From: Bacillota bacterium
GTDB lineage: Bacteria > Bacillota > Clostridia > Peptostreptococcales > Anaerovoracaceae
Length of the DNA stretch: 7,222 nt
Assembly: GCA_016286935.1 (NCBI GenBank)
Contig: JAEEUO010000055.1
Span: forward strand, 1 to 7,222
Reading direction: 5' to 3'
Below the pieces are notes generated by a model. The model was given only the letters and a program-made list of their open reading frames with translations. It was not told where the DNA came from and did no database searches. Positions within the stretch are counted from its first letter, which is position 1; the number at the start of each line of letters is the position of its first letter. A program made the position numbers and the translations under genes. This document shows positions 1-6,218 of the stretch, piece by piece.

Positions 1-102
1 CCCGTGGACGCCAGCCGTGCGAACGGCAGCGTCGCGGACGATCGCGGAGATCATCCCCTCCGCGGCGCGTTTCTGGGCGGCTGTCATCTTCTCTTCCGGC
101 AT
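1..102 (-). CDS. 5' end of a gene running off the left edge; possibly Asp23/Gls24 family
   Basis: Only the first 34 codons are inside the window, read leftward from an ATG at 102-100. The start is well supported: AAGGAGG at 116-110 lies 7 nt upstream, and a good promoter sits just before it. The visible protein begins MPEEKMTAAQKRAAEG and continues with a segment of the form I-x-x-I-V-x-x-A-A-x-x-x-x-x-G-V-x-G. That spacing resembles the N-terminal helix of Asp23/Gls24 (alkaline shock, DUF322) envelope-stress proteins, where a similar I..IA..AA.EVPGV.G pattern is typical. The match is short and made by eye, so the family is a suggestion only. The gene is divergent from the SDR gene and shares its control region. 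That a real gene starts here is fairly sure; its identity is not. Confidence 0.6.
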   Translation of the reverse strand, partial: MPEEKMTAAQKRAAEGMISAIVRDAAVRTAGVHG

Positions 103-109
103 CGGACGT

Positions 110-116
110 CCTCCTT
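110..116 (-). promoter_or_regulatory. Ribosome binding site of the leftward partial gene
   Basis: On the minus strand the site reads AAGGAGG followed by a 7-nt spacer and ATG at 102. It is a near-perfect Shine-Dalgarno sequence. It decides the start of a coding region that is otherwise too short within the window to be trusted, in preference to a second ATG five codons further in. Confidence 0.75.
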
Positions 117-125
117 CGCGCAAGG

Positions 126-154
126 ATTATATCACAATACGGGAGCGATGGAAA
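126..154 (-). promoter_or_regulatory. Promoter of the leftward partial gene (extended -10)
   Basis: Read on the minus strand, a perfect -10 hexamer TATAAT lies at 131-126, directly preceded by TGA, which makes a TGnTATAAT extended -10. A weaker -35 match, TTTCCA (four of six consensus bases), lies at 154-149 with the ideal 17-bp spacer. The expected transcription start is near 119-120, giving a very short leader just ahead of the AAGGAGG ribosome binding site. This is consistent with housekeeping sigma factor recognition. The assignment rests on consensus matching only. Confidence 0.65.
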
Positions 155-174
155 GAAAGAATCACGCCCGCAAC

Positions 175-200
175 AAATCTGATAATTTTTTAACAGATTT
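175..200. repeat. Inverted repeat between divergent promoters, candidate operator
   Basis: AAATCTG at 175-181 is the perfect reverse complement of CAGATTT at 194-200, separated by a 12-bp A/T-only spacer. The element ends 2 bp before the -35 of the rightward promoter and lies about 20 bp upstream of the -35 of the leftward promoter. A 26-bp dyad in this position is typical of a dimeric regulator that controls one or both divergent genes. No regulator gene is visible in the window, so its protein partner is unknown. A chance 7-bp dyad in AT-rich DNA remains possible. Confidence 0.45.
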
Positions 201-202
201 CA

Positions 203-231
203 TTGACTTTTTGCTTTCGCGCAGTTACAGT
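203..231 (+). promoter_or_regulatory. Promoter of the SDR gene
   Basis: TTGACT at 203-208 (five of six -35 consensus bases) and TACAGT at 226-231 (four of six -10 bases) are separated by exactly 17 bp. Transcription should begin near 238-240, leaving a leader of roughly 58 nt before the ATG at 298. The candidate operator 175-200 abuts the -35 box. Supported by consensus and position only. Confidence 0.6.
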
Positions 232-248
232 AAAACAGTAAGAAGACC

Positions 249-270
249 AGAGGAACCGCTCCTCTTTTTT
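249..270 (+). promoter_or_regulatory. Terminator-like hairpin in the SDR leader
   Basis: AGAGGA (249-254) can pair with TCCTCT (260-265) across a 5-nt loop, and a run of six T begins at 265. This has the shape of a small intrinsic terminator. It lies after the predicted transcription start and before the ribosome binding site of the SDR gene, so it could act as an attenuator, a transcript-stabilising 5' hairpin, or a pause site. The stem is short and only half GC, so it is not a strong terminator by itself. No leader peptide or riboswitch fold was recognised around it. Confidence 0.4.
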
Positions 271-297
271 AATGGATACCTGAAAGGAGACTCATTC

Positions 298-1083
298 ATG
301 GATCTGAAACTCAAGGATAAAGTCGTACTCGTCACCGGCGGTACGGGCGGCATCGGCACCGCCATCGTCAAGGCGTTCCTCGAGGAAGGCGCGAAGGTTG
401 CCTTCTCCTCCACCAGCCAGGCCAAGATCGACGCCCTTCTGCCGACCCTCAACGCGCCGGAAGGCTCCGTTGCCGGATTCGTCGCCGACATGAGCGTCGA
501 AGAACAGATCAAGGGCTTCGTCGAAGCCGCGAAGGCCCACTTCGGCACGATCGACATCGTCGTCCCGAACGCCGGCTACGAAGGCAAGGCCCACCCCGTC
601 CAGGATATGGATCTCCCGCTCTTCGAGAAGACCTATATGCTCAACGTCTTCTCCGTCATGCTGATGATGAAGTACGCCGCCCCGACCCTGATCGAAAAGA
701 AATCCGGCGCCATCGTCGTCGTCGCCTCCGCCGCGGCCTATGAACCGACCGCCGGAAACAGCGCCTACGTCTCCTCGAAATACGCCGTTGCCGGCCTGAC
801 GAAGTGCGTCGCGCTCGAGCTCGGCCCCGTCGGCGTCCACGTCAACTACGTCTGCCCGGGCCCCGTCGACACCCCGATGATGCTCCGCATCGAAAAGGAC
901 TTCTTCGGCGATATGCCTCACGAAGAAGCGATGGCGCTCCTCGCCGGCCAGTACGCGCTCGACAAGCGCTACGCGAAGCCGGAAGAAGTCGCGACCGCGG
1001 TCGTCTACCTCTCTTCCGAAGTCTCCTCCCACACGACCGGCATGGGCATGCACGTCGACTCCAAGGTCTCCGCGCCCAACTAA
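298..1083 (+). CDS. Classical short-chain dehydrogenase/reductase (SDR)
   Basis: This 261-aa soluble protein is a complete classical SDR, the normal length for the family. It should carry out NAD(P)-dependent oxidation of an alcohol or reduction of a ketone in the cytoplasm; the substrate cannot be read from sequence. Visible motifs are the Rossmann glycine motif TGGTGGIG (residues 13-20), NAG at 91-93, the structural Asn116, catalytic Ser144, Tyr157 and Lys161 (YVSSK), and the CPGPVDTPM loop at 186-194. No acidic residue is evident at the end of the second strand (VAFSSTS, 34-40), which hints at NADP(H) rather than NAD(H). The C-terminus ends HVDSKVSAPN, without the Gly-Gly that commonly follows VD in FabG-like members. 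The start at 298 is set by AAAGGAGA 7 nt upstream; the open frame continues back to position 4 but is noncoding there. The gene is monocistronic, with its own promoter and terminator. Codons are strongly biased to C-ending forms, suggesting good expression. Confidence 0.95.
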   Translation: MDLKLKDKVVLVTGGTGGIGTAIVKAFLEEGAKVAFSSTSQAKIDALLPTLNAPEGSVAGFVADMSVEEQIKGFVEAAKAHFGTIDIVVPNAGYEGKAHPVQDMDLPLFEKTYMLNVFSVMLMMKYAAPTLIEKKSGAIVVVASAAAYEPTAGNSAYVSSKYAVAGLTKCVALELGPVGVHVNYVCPGPVDTPMMLRIEKDFFGDMPHEEAMALLAGQYALDKRYAKPEEVATAVVYLSSEVSSHTTGMGMHVDSKVSAPN

Positions 1084-1114
1084 ACCGCGTCCCTGTCCGA
1101 TCCATACGCACGAT

Positions 1115-1149
1115 AAACCCCTGCCCTTCCGGACAGGGGTTTTCCTTTT
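1115..1149 (+). terminator. Intrinsic terminator of the SDR gene, convergent with the signalling operon
   Basis: AAACCCCTG (1115-1123) pairs perfectly with CAGGGGTTT (1134-1142). Two further G-C pairs inside (1125-1126 with 1131-1132) lie beyond a single C/A mismatch and close a TTCC loop. The transcript then continues with a T-rich tail (TTTT, CC, TTTT) up to 1149. It starts 31 nt after the SDR stop codon. On the opposite strand the same hairpin is followed only by TTTATCG, so it may also stop the leftward operon, which ends at 1171, but less efficiently. Confidence 0.88.
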
Positions 1150-1170
1150 CCGTTTCCGTACGGTCTTCCG

Positions 1171-1869
1171 TCAGGCGTCCGTTTCGCGCTTTTCCGGAAC
1201 GACGTCGACGACCGGTTCCGGCGCGCCGTCCATCCGGCGGAACGTGATGTACATCGGCGGCGCGTCGCAGACGATCATCTGGAGGCGGATCTCGCCGCCC
1301 TCATACGTCATGTTGCAAAGACCGCGCCATTCATACACGGACGGATCGGCGTCGATGATCATGACGGGCGGCTCGTTCATCCATCCGTTCGAACGGACGG
1401 CGTGGACCTCGCGCGTGCCGTTGCCGGTCAGCGTCATGCGGCTGCCTTGAAACGTGAGGCGGAAATAATCGCCGCCGTTCGCTTCGACCCAGTTGCCCTG
1501 GAGCTCATCGAGCACCTCGTCGCAGATCGTGACGTTCCCGTAGCGCGAGAGTTCCGTCTTCGAGAGAACGTCCGTGCTCGGCCCGCTGATCGGGAAATCC
1601 TCGGCGAAGATGAGCTTCCCGTCCTTGCAGAACAGCCTTGTCACGGTCGCGTACGGCTTCTCCGACGGATCGTTCCGAAGTCCCTTCTCCTTGAGGATCA
1701 GCTCGATCCCGCCGTCCTCCTCCGCGGTCCGGAACGTCGTCTCGAGAACGGGACGGTTCCGCCAGAGGATGGTGATGTTCTTCCCCTCGATCTCGATCCG
1801 CGTGCCGATCACGCCGGGTTCCTGCCACGCGCCGTTCAGCGCCTCTTCGTGTTTCCTGTTTCCGAACAT
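1171..1869 (-). CDS. Unrecognised 232-aa protein with two tandem copies of one module
   Basis: I do not recognise the family. There is no signal peptide or membrane segment, so it is probably cytoplasmic. The protein appears to be an internal duplication. Residues about 10-106 begin L-x-G-x-W-x-E (11-17) and continue with a beta-rich stretch around IEIEGKNITIL (25-35); residues about 122-213 begin L-x-G-x-W-x-E again (123-129) and continue with FRLTFQGSRMTL (136-147). Late in each copy comes a turn-strand element: FCKDGKLIFA (80-89) and YEGGEIRLQM (189-198). Alternating hydrophobic strands with an N-terminal G-x-W are reminiscent of lipocalin-like small beta-barrels, but this is only a fold guess. 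The tail after residue 215 is charged and probably disordered. The start is supported by AGGAGGA 6 nt upstream. It is the last gene of the operon, 30 nt after the GGDEF gene, so it may be an accessory or binding protein of that pathway. Confidence 0.85.
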   Translation of the reverse strand: MFGNRKHEEALNGAWQEPGVIGTRIEIEGKNITILWRNRPVLETTFRTAEEDGGIELILKEKGLRNDPSEKPYATVTRLFCKDGKLIFAEDFPISGPSTDVLSKTELSRYGNVTICDEVLDELQGNWVEANGGDYFRLTFQGSRMTLTGNGTREVHAVRSNGWMNEPPVMIIDADPSVYEWRGLCNMTYEGGEIRLQMIVCDAPPMYITFRRMDGAPEPVVDVVPEKRETDA

Positions 1870-1875
1870 ATCGAA

Positions 1876-1882
1876 TCCTCCT
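1876..1882 (-). promoter_or_regulatory. Ribosome binding site of the 232-aa protein gene
   Basis: On the minus strand AGGAGGA is followed by 6 nt (TTCGAT) and the ATG at 1869. It lies in the 30-nt gap after the GGDEF gene. That gap holds no recognisable promoter or terminator, so the gene is probably co-transcribed with those upstream. Confidence 0.7.
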
Positions 1883-1899
1883 GCCTTTGAACGCTCCCT

Positions 1900-3279
1900 C
1901 TACGAATCCCGGTGATGGCGGTCCTTCTCGCCGGTGTAGAAGCGGGCCTTGCTGACGTACATCTCCTCGTCGGCGCGCTTGAAGACCTCGAGGAATGACG
2001 TGTCGACGCCCGGCCGGAAGAAGGCCGTTCCGCGCGCCATCTGAACGGCGGGTTCCCGTTCGGGTTTCGCGGCGTTGTACGAATCGAGGCCGTGCTCGTA
2101 GATCTTGATGTATTCGGCCAGCTGGGCCTCGTTCGTGTTCTCCGTGACGACGGCGAATTCGTCGCCGCCGATCCGGAACGTGCGGTTTTTGCCGAAGACG
2201 ACCGAGAGGATCCGCGCGGCGTTGCGGATGACGTTGTCGCCGGTGGAATGGCCGTATGTGTCGTTGACGCCCTTCAGATCGTTGAGGTCGAAGATCGTCA
2301 GCGCGAACGACGCGTCGCCCTTCCGGATCGCCTCGTCGAGTTCCTTCTCCATCTCGTGATAGGCGGCGCTGTTGCCGATGCCGGTCAGGCCGTCGGTGAG
2401 GGCCTGGACGCGCAGGTCGTTCAGATAGCCCGCGATGTCGTTCTGCATCGTCCGCACCTTGTTGTTCAGCTGTTCGATCTCGTCCGGATCGTCCACCGAG
2501 GCGTACGGGCGGAACGCCGGTCCGTCGGCTTCTCCGGAGAGGACACGGCCGGAGGCGGCGATCGATCCGCCGAGCGAATCGAGCTCGCGGGAGAGCTGCG
2601 TCAGTTCTTCCTCAAGTTTGACGAAGCGGTTGGACAGGCGGCGCATGATGAGATACATGAAGAGGATCCCGACGAGGACCGTCAGGATCGAGATGACGGA
2701 GATCGTGACCGTATAGCGCCGGATCTGGCCGTGGTACCATTCGATGTCGAAATCGACGCCGATGATCCCGGCCTGGTTGCCGTTCGAATCGAAGAACGGG
2801 CTGTACGCGGAGTAGTAGTTGCCCCAGCGGTCCTCGTGCGCCTCGTCGTCGACGGCGGATACGCCGTTTCCGGCGGAGATGAGCGCGGGAGAAACGACGG
2901 ACCGTTCGCCGAACGCGGCGGGCTCGACCGGATCCGGATCGACGGTGAACGTAAAGACGCCGTCGGCCTCCTTCCGGAGCGCGTAGATGTAGATGATGTC
3001 GACCTTCTTCTGGAAGATGTCGAGCGTCTTCATCGCTTCGTTGTAGGCGGGGCCGCCGACGTCGGCCGCTGTCATGTCGCGCATCGCGTCGCCGTCCATC
3101 ATGCCGGCCGCGCAGTCGGCGATGTCGTTCATGTTCTTCGCGATCAGCGTGTGCATGACGCCCTTCGAGCGGTTCAGAAGGACCGCGCCGAGAAGGATGT
3201 CGGCGACGAGAAGCAGAACGCCGACGAGGGCGACGTAGCGCAGCGTGAGGTGTTTCCGGATCGGACTGTCTTTTTTCAT
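1900..3279 (-). CDS. Membrane-bound Cache-GGDEF diguanylate cyclase
   Basis: This 459-aa protein should make cyclic di-GMP from two GTP at the inner face of the membrane. Order of parts: short basic N-terminus, TM1 (about 14-35), extracytoplasmic sensor (36-189), TM2 (about 190-212), a coiled linker with heptad-like Leu/Glu (215-290), and GGDEF (about 291-448). The sensor has Cache-like signatures such as DIIYIYAL (94-101) and DRWGNYYSAYSPFFDSNG (150-167) followed by GIIGVDFD, typical of small-molecule sensing Cache domains. The cyclase keeps Asp331 and the DLKGVND (334-340), GHSTGD (343-348) and RIGGDEF (369-375) motifs and the final ADEEMY (436-441), so it is predicted active. The inhibitory I-site RxxD is absent: the aligned residues are FGKN (362-365). 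The Arg usual in LTGLxNR is also replaced (LTGIGNS). The start lies 5 nt after the stop of the permease-kinase gene, suggesting translational coupling. No EAL domain is present. Confidence 0.93.
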   Translation of the reverse strand: MKKDSPIRKHLTLRYVALVGVLLLVADILLGAVLLNRSKGVMHTLIAKNMNDIADCAAGMMDGDAMRDMTAADVGGPAYNEAMKTLDIFQKKVDIIYIYALRKEADGVFTFTVDPDPVEPAAFGERSVVSPALISAGNGVSAVDDEAHEDRWGNYYSAYSPFFDSNGNQAGIIGVDFDIEWYHGQIRRYTVTISVISILTVLVGILFMYLIMRRLSNRFVKLEEELTQLSRELDSLGGSIAASGRVLSGEADGPAFRPYASVDDPDEIEQLNNKVRTMQNDIAGYLNDLRVQALTDGLTGIGNSAAYHEMEKELDEAIRKGDASFALTIFDLNDLKGVNDTYGHSTGDNVIRNAARILSVVFGKNRTFRIGGDEFAVVTENTNEAQLAEYIKIYEHGLDSYNAAKPEREPAVQMARGTAFFRPGVDTSFLEVFKRADEEMYVSKARFYTGEKDRHHRDS

Positions 3280-3284
3280 GGCAG

Positions 3285-6218
3285 TTACCCCTGAAGCAGA
3301 ATTTCGGACAGAGTCTTGACGACCTGGTTCATATCGATCGGTTTCGCGATGTGGCCGTTCATGCCGGCGTCGCGGACGGCGGCGATGTCCTCGCTGAAGG
3401 CGCGCGCCGATACGGCGATGATCGGGATGCCCGCGAGCGCGGGATTCTTCAGCGAGCGGATCGTCTTCGTCGCTTCGATGCCGTTGCGGACGGGCATCTC
3501 GATGTCCATCAGAACGGCACTGTATTCGCCGGGTACAGACGAGGCGATGGCCTCGACGGCGTCCATGCCGTTTTCGACCGCGTCGACGGTGAATCCGATG
3601 TTTTCAAACAGGACCTTCTCCATCTCACGGTTCGCGTCGTTGTCCTCGACGAGCAGGACGCGCATGCCGCGGAAGGCGTTTCCGGCGGCAGCTTCGGCGG
3701 CGAACGCGTCGGACGCGACGGCGGCGTCGGGGTCGATCGGGAACGACACGCGGATGATGAATTCGGTCCCCTTCCCCTGCTCGGTCTCCACGTCGATCGT
3801 ACCGCCCATCAGATCGACGATGCTCTTCGTGATGGCCGTGCCGAGGCCGGTCCCCTGGATGCTTTCGACGGTATCGGTCCGCTCGCGCTCATACGCCTCG
3901 AAGACCTTTTCGGCGAACTCCTTCGACATGCCGATGCCGCTGTCCTTGACGCGGAGCACATAGTCCGCGCGGCCGTTCTCCGCGTCGCGGCCGGTCTGTT
4001 CGAGCGTGACGGAGACCGTTCCGCCCTCGGGCGTGAACTTGAAGGCGTTCGAGATAAGGTTCAAGAGAACGCGGTTCATGCGGTTCCGGTCGCAGAGGAT
4101 GAAGCGGTCGCGCACGTTGACGCATTTCACGTCGTACGTGAGTTTCTTCGCCTTCATCTGGGTCGAGAAGAGATCTCGTACGTCGTCCATCATCTTCGTC
4201 ACGTCGATCGGGATCGGGGCGAGCTCCATGCGGCCGCTTTCGATGCGGCTCATCTCGAGGACGTCGTTGATCAGCGCGAGGAGATGGTCGCTCGACGACT
4301 GGATCTTCGTCAGATAGTCCTCGACGCGCGGCGAAAGGTTCTTCTCGCGCTTCGCGAGCGAGACGTAGCCGATGATCGCGTTCATCGGCGTGCGGATGTC
4401 GTGGGACATATTCGAGAGGAACGTCGTCTTCGCCTGGCTGGACTGCTCGGCGATCGTCTTGTCCTGCACGGCCGTTTCGTGGCTCTTGCGGACGTTGCCG
4501 TAGATGCGGAAGATGATCAGGATCGATGCGAGGATCAGGATGAACTGGATGACGGAGTTGCGGAGGATCGTCGACGTCACGTTGCCGAAGACGCCCTCCA
4601 GCGTCAGAAGAAGCTTCGACCGGCGGTCGACGGTGTACGCGGCGCCCGCGGAGCTGAGCTCGTTCGCGTAGTAATCGGAGAGCGTTGCGACGGCGCGGTC
4701 CGTCGCGGCCTCCGTCTCGCCGAAGACCCAGATGAACGACGCGAAGAAGATCATTAGGAGCAGAAAGACCCAGACGACCGTGCTCTTGCCCATCCGATTC
4801 AGCGGATCGCGGCGGTACATGAGGTTGAACACGACGAACCCGAGCACAGACCACGCGAGCAGGATCATGTACGATTCGGTCGACAGCCTTCCGACGGACC
4901 AGGCGGTCGGAATGAGGAAATAGAGCAGGAAGAATCCCGATACGGCGATGCCGAGGATCGAGGTGACATGGATCAGCGGCTTGTTTTCACGGAACGAGAG
5001 CTTCATCGCGACGGCCGACGTATACGTGTAGGCGATGATGATGCCGATCGTGTTGACGTCGATGATCCAGCCCGTCGCGGAGCGTCCGAGGAACGGGATC
5101 GGCAGAGAAATGAGGATCAGGAAGAGGATCGCGTACTTCGGCGCGCCGAAGCGGTTGAGTTCCTTCAGACGCGAGGGTAAAAGGCTGTCCGCCGCCATCG
5201 CGTAGATCATGCGGCTCGCGGCGACGAGGTTGCCGATCAGGCCGGTGATGATGCCGCAGGCGGCGGCGATCCCGAAGAGGACGAGGCCCGTCTTTCCCAT
5301 CGCGCGGTAGATGCCGTAGAAGACGGGATTGCTCTCGACACCGCTGTAGCTGCCGAGATCGCGGATGTAGGAAAACCAGTCGGAATGGCCTTCCGGCTGC
5401 GCGGTCGTCGCGATCAGCGCGAGGAAGATATACGCGAGAGAGGACGTGACGAGCGCGACGATCACGATCGGAAGCGTCTTCTTCGGCTGGAAGCGGAACT
5501 CCTCGGCGGAGTGCGAGACGGACTCGAATCCGGCGAACGCCCACGGCGCGAGGAAAATGATGAACAGGATCCCGACGGCGTTTGTGTGTTCTGGGGAATA
5601 TCTCGGCCGGATCGCGGGAACTTCCCCGCCGCGCCCCGTGACCGTGACGATGAAGCCGGCCGTCACGAGGACGATCAGCGCGATCGCGAGCGCGATCTGG
5701 ACGATCGAAACGGTCTTTCCGCCGCGGAGCGTCAAAAGGCCGAAGACGCCGATCGACACGACCGAGAGCAGGATCTCGCCGAACCAGATGTCGTAGCCGG
5801 CGATCGTGTAGTGGAATCCGAAGTGGAGCGCGTCGCCGATCAGCGTGCGGAAGATGAGCGGGATCGCCGTCGCGTTCGCCCAGATGATCGCGAGATAGAC
5901 GAGGATGAGGAACCACGCGGACAGGAAGCCGTGGTCGTAGCCGAACGCGTTTCTCGTATAGGTGAACGTACCGCCCGCTTCGGGGTAGCGTTCGATGAGG
6001 AAGCAGTAGTTGAAGCCGATGATCAGCATGATCAACGCGCCGACGAGGATGCCGGCCGTCGTGCCGATCGGTCCCGCGATCGGAAGGAACGTCGTTCCGG
6101 GCATGACGAACGAGCCCCAGCCGACGGCGCAGCCGAACGACAGCGCCCAGACGGCGAGCGGTGAGAGGTTTCGCTTCAGAAGGGTCGGCCCTTCCGGTCT
6201 CTTCGCGTCCGTTTTCAT
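3285..6218 (-). CDS. Amino acid permease (APC) - histidine kinase - receiver fusion
   Basis: This is one uninterrupted 977-aa protein. Residues 1 to about 470 form a full 12-helix APC-superfamily permease. The TM1 glycine motif GWGSF is at 33-37, an EAGGTFTY motif follows TM2 (80-87), and the TM6 motif PWAFAGFES is at 225-233, where Trp226 and Glu232 align by eye with AdiC residues W202 and E208. Two further helices (about 480-499 and 553-572) flank a roughly 50-residue extracytoplasmic loop. The cytoplasmic kinase follows: HisKA with phospho-accepting His606 in SHDIRTPMN; HATPase_c with N box Asn724, G1 DSGIG (759-763), F box VFEAYER (772-778) and G2 GTGLGT (789-794). After an Ala-rich linker (831-848) comes a receiver with acidic Glu858/Asp859, phospho-acceptor Asp905, Ser937 and Lys959. 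All catalytic residues are present. The most likely role is a transporter that senses its substrate, or the flux of it, and signals by phosphorelay. The substrate is unknown. The start overlaps the upstream gene (ATGA) and has AAGGGAGG 6 nt upstream. Confidence 0.95.
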   Translation of the reverse strand: MKTDAKRPEGPTLLKRNLSPLAVWALSFGCAVGWGSFVMPGTTFLPIAGPIGTTAGILVGALIMLIIGFNYCFLIERYPEAGGTFTYTRNAFGYDHGFLSAWFLILVYLAIIWANATAIPLIFRTLIGDALHFGFHYTIAGYDIWFGEILLSVVSIGVFGLLTLRGGKTVSIVQIALAIALIVLVTAGFIVTVTGRGGEVPAIRPRYSPEHTNAVGILFIIFLAPWAFAGFESVSHSAEEFRFQPKKTLPIVIVALVTSSLAYIFLALIATTAQPEGHSDWFSYIRDLGSYSGVESNPVFYGIYRAMGKTGLVLFGIAAACGIITGLIGNLVAASRMIYAMAADSLLPSRLKELNRFGAPKYAILFLILISLPIPFLGRSATGWIIDVNTIGIIIAYTYTSAVAMKLSFRENKPLIHVTSILGIAVSGFFLLYFLIPTAWSVGRLSTESYMILLAWSVLGFVVFNLMYRRDPLNRMGKSTVVWVFLLLMIFFASFIWVFGETEAATDRAVATLSDYYANELSSAGAAYTVDRRSKLLLTLEGVFGNVTSTILRNSVIQFILILASILIIFRIYGNVRKSHETAVQDKTIAEQSSQAKTTFLSNMSHDIRTPMNAIIGYVSLAKREKNLSPRVEDYLTKIQSSSDHLLALINDVLEMSRIESGRMELAPIPIDVTKMMDDVRDLFSTQMKAKKLTYDVKCVNVRDRFILCDRNRMNRVLLNLISNAFKFTPEGGTVSVTLEQTGRDAENGRADYVLRVKDSGIGMSKEFAEKVFEAYERERTDTVESIQGTGLGTAITKSIVDLMGGTIDVETEQGKGTEFIIRVSFPIDPDAAVASDAFAAEAAAGNAFRGMRVLLVEDNDANREMEKVLFENIGFTVDAVENGMDAVEAIASSVPGEYSAVLMDIEMPVRNGIEATKTIRSLKNPALAGIPIIAVSARAFSEDIAAVRDAGMNGHIAKPIDMNQVVKTLSEILLQG
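3288..3291 (-). promoter_or_regulatory. Weak ribosome binding site of the GGDEF gene, inside the end of the kinase gene
   Basis: On the minus strand the kinase gene ends CAGGGGTAA and only 5 nt (CTGCC) follow before the GGDEF ATG. The only purine-rich match is GGGG within the last codons, poorer than the other ribosome binding sites here. The cyclase is therefore probably translated mainly by coupling, when ribosomes finish the kinase. Confidence 0.45.

Noticed and set aside
4..297. A 98-codon N-terminal extension of the SDR protein starting at GTG 4
   Set aside because: The extension crosses the divergent promoters and the AT-rich spacer, has no ribosome binding site and no SDR-like sequence. 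AAAGGAGA 7 nt before ATG 298 and the canonical SDR N-terminus at that ATG settle the start.
1150..1170. Small palindrome CCGTACGG (1156-1163) as a separate terminator for the leftward operon
   Set aside because: The dyad is only 8 bp with no loop and no T-run following on the minus strand. The larger hairpin at 1115-1142 is a better candidate for both directions.
2092..3294. Plus-strand open frame of 400 codons opposite the GGDEF gene
   Set aside because: It is antisense to a fully recognisable GGDEF protein. Its translation is low-complexity and rich in Arg, Asp, Val and Ala, as expected for the shadow of GC-rich codons, with no domain.
3351..4757. Plus-strand open frame of 468 codons opposite the kinase part of the fusion
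   Set aside because: Same reason: an Arg/Asp/Val/His-rich shadow of the HisKA-HATPase-receiver coding sequence, without recognisable motifs or a ribosome binding site.
3285..6218. The permease-kinase as two genes artificially joined by a sequencing error
   Set aside because: The frame is continuous, there is no ribosome binding site or leftover overlap at the junction, and the two linker helices give a consistent topology. A genuine fusion is the simpler reading, though other genomes should confirm it.
3285..6218. A CbrA-type SSS/SLC5 symporter as the transporter half
   Set aside because: The first helix motif GWGSF, the EAGGTFTY segment after TM2 and PWAFAGFES in TM6 are features of the APC family rather than the sodium/solute symporter family, and no STAC-like connector was recognised.
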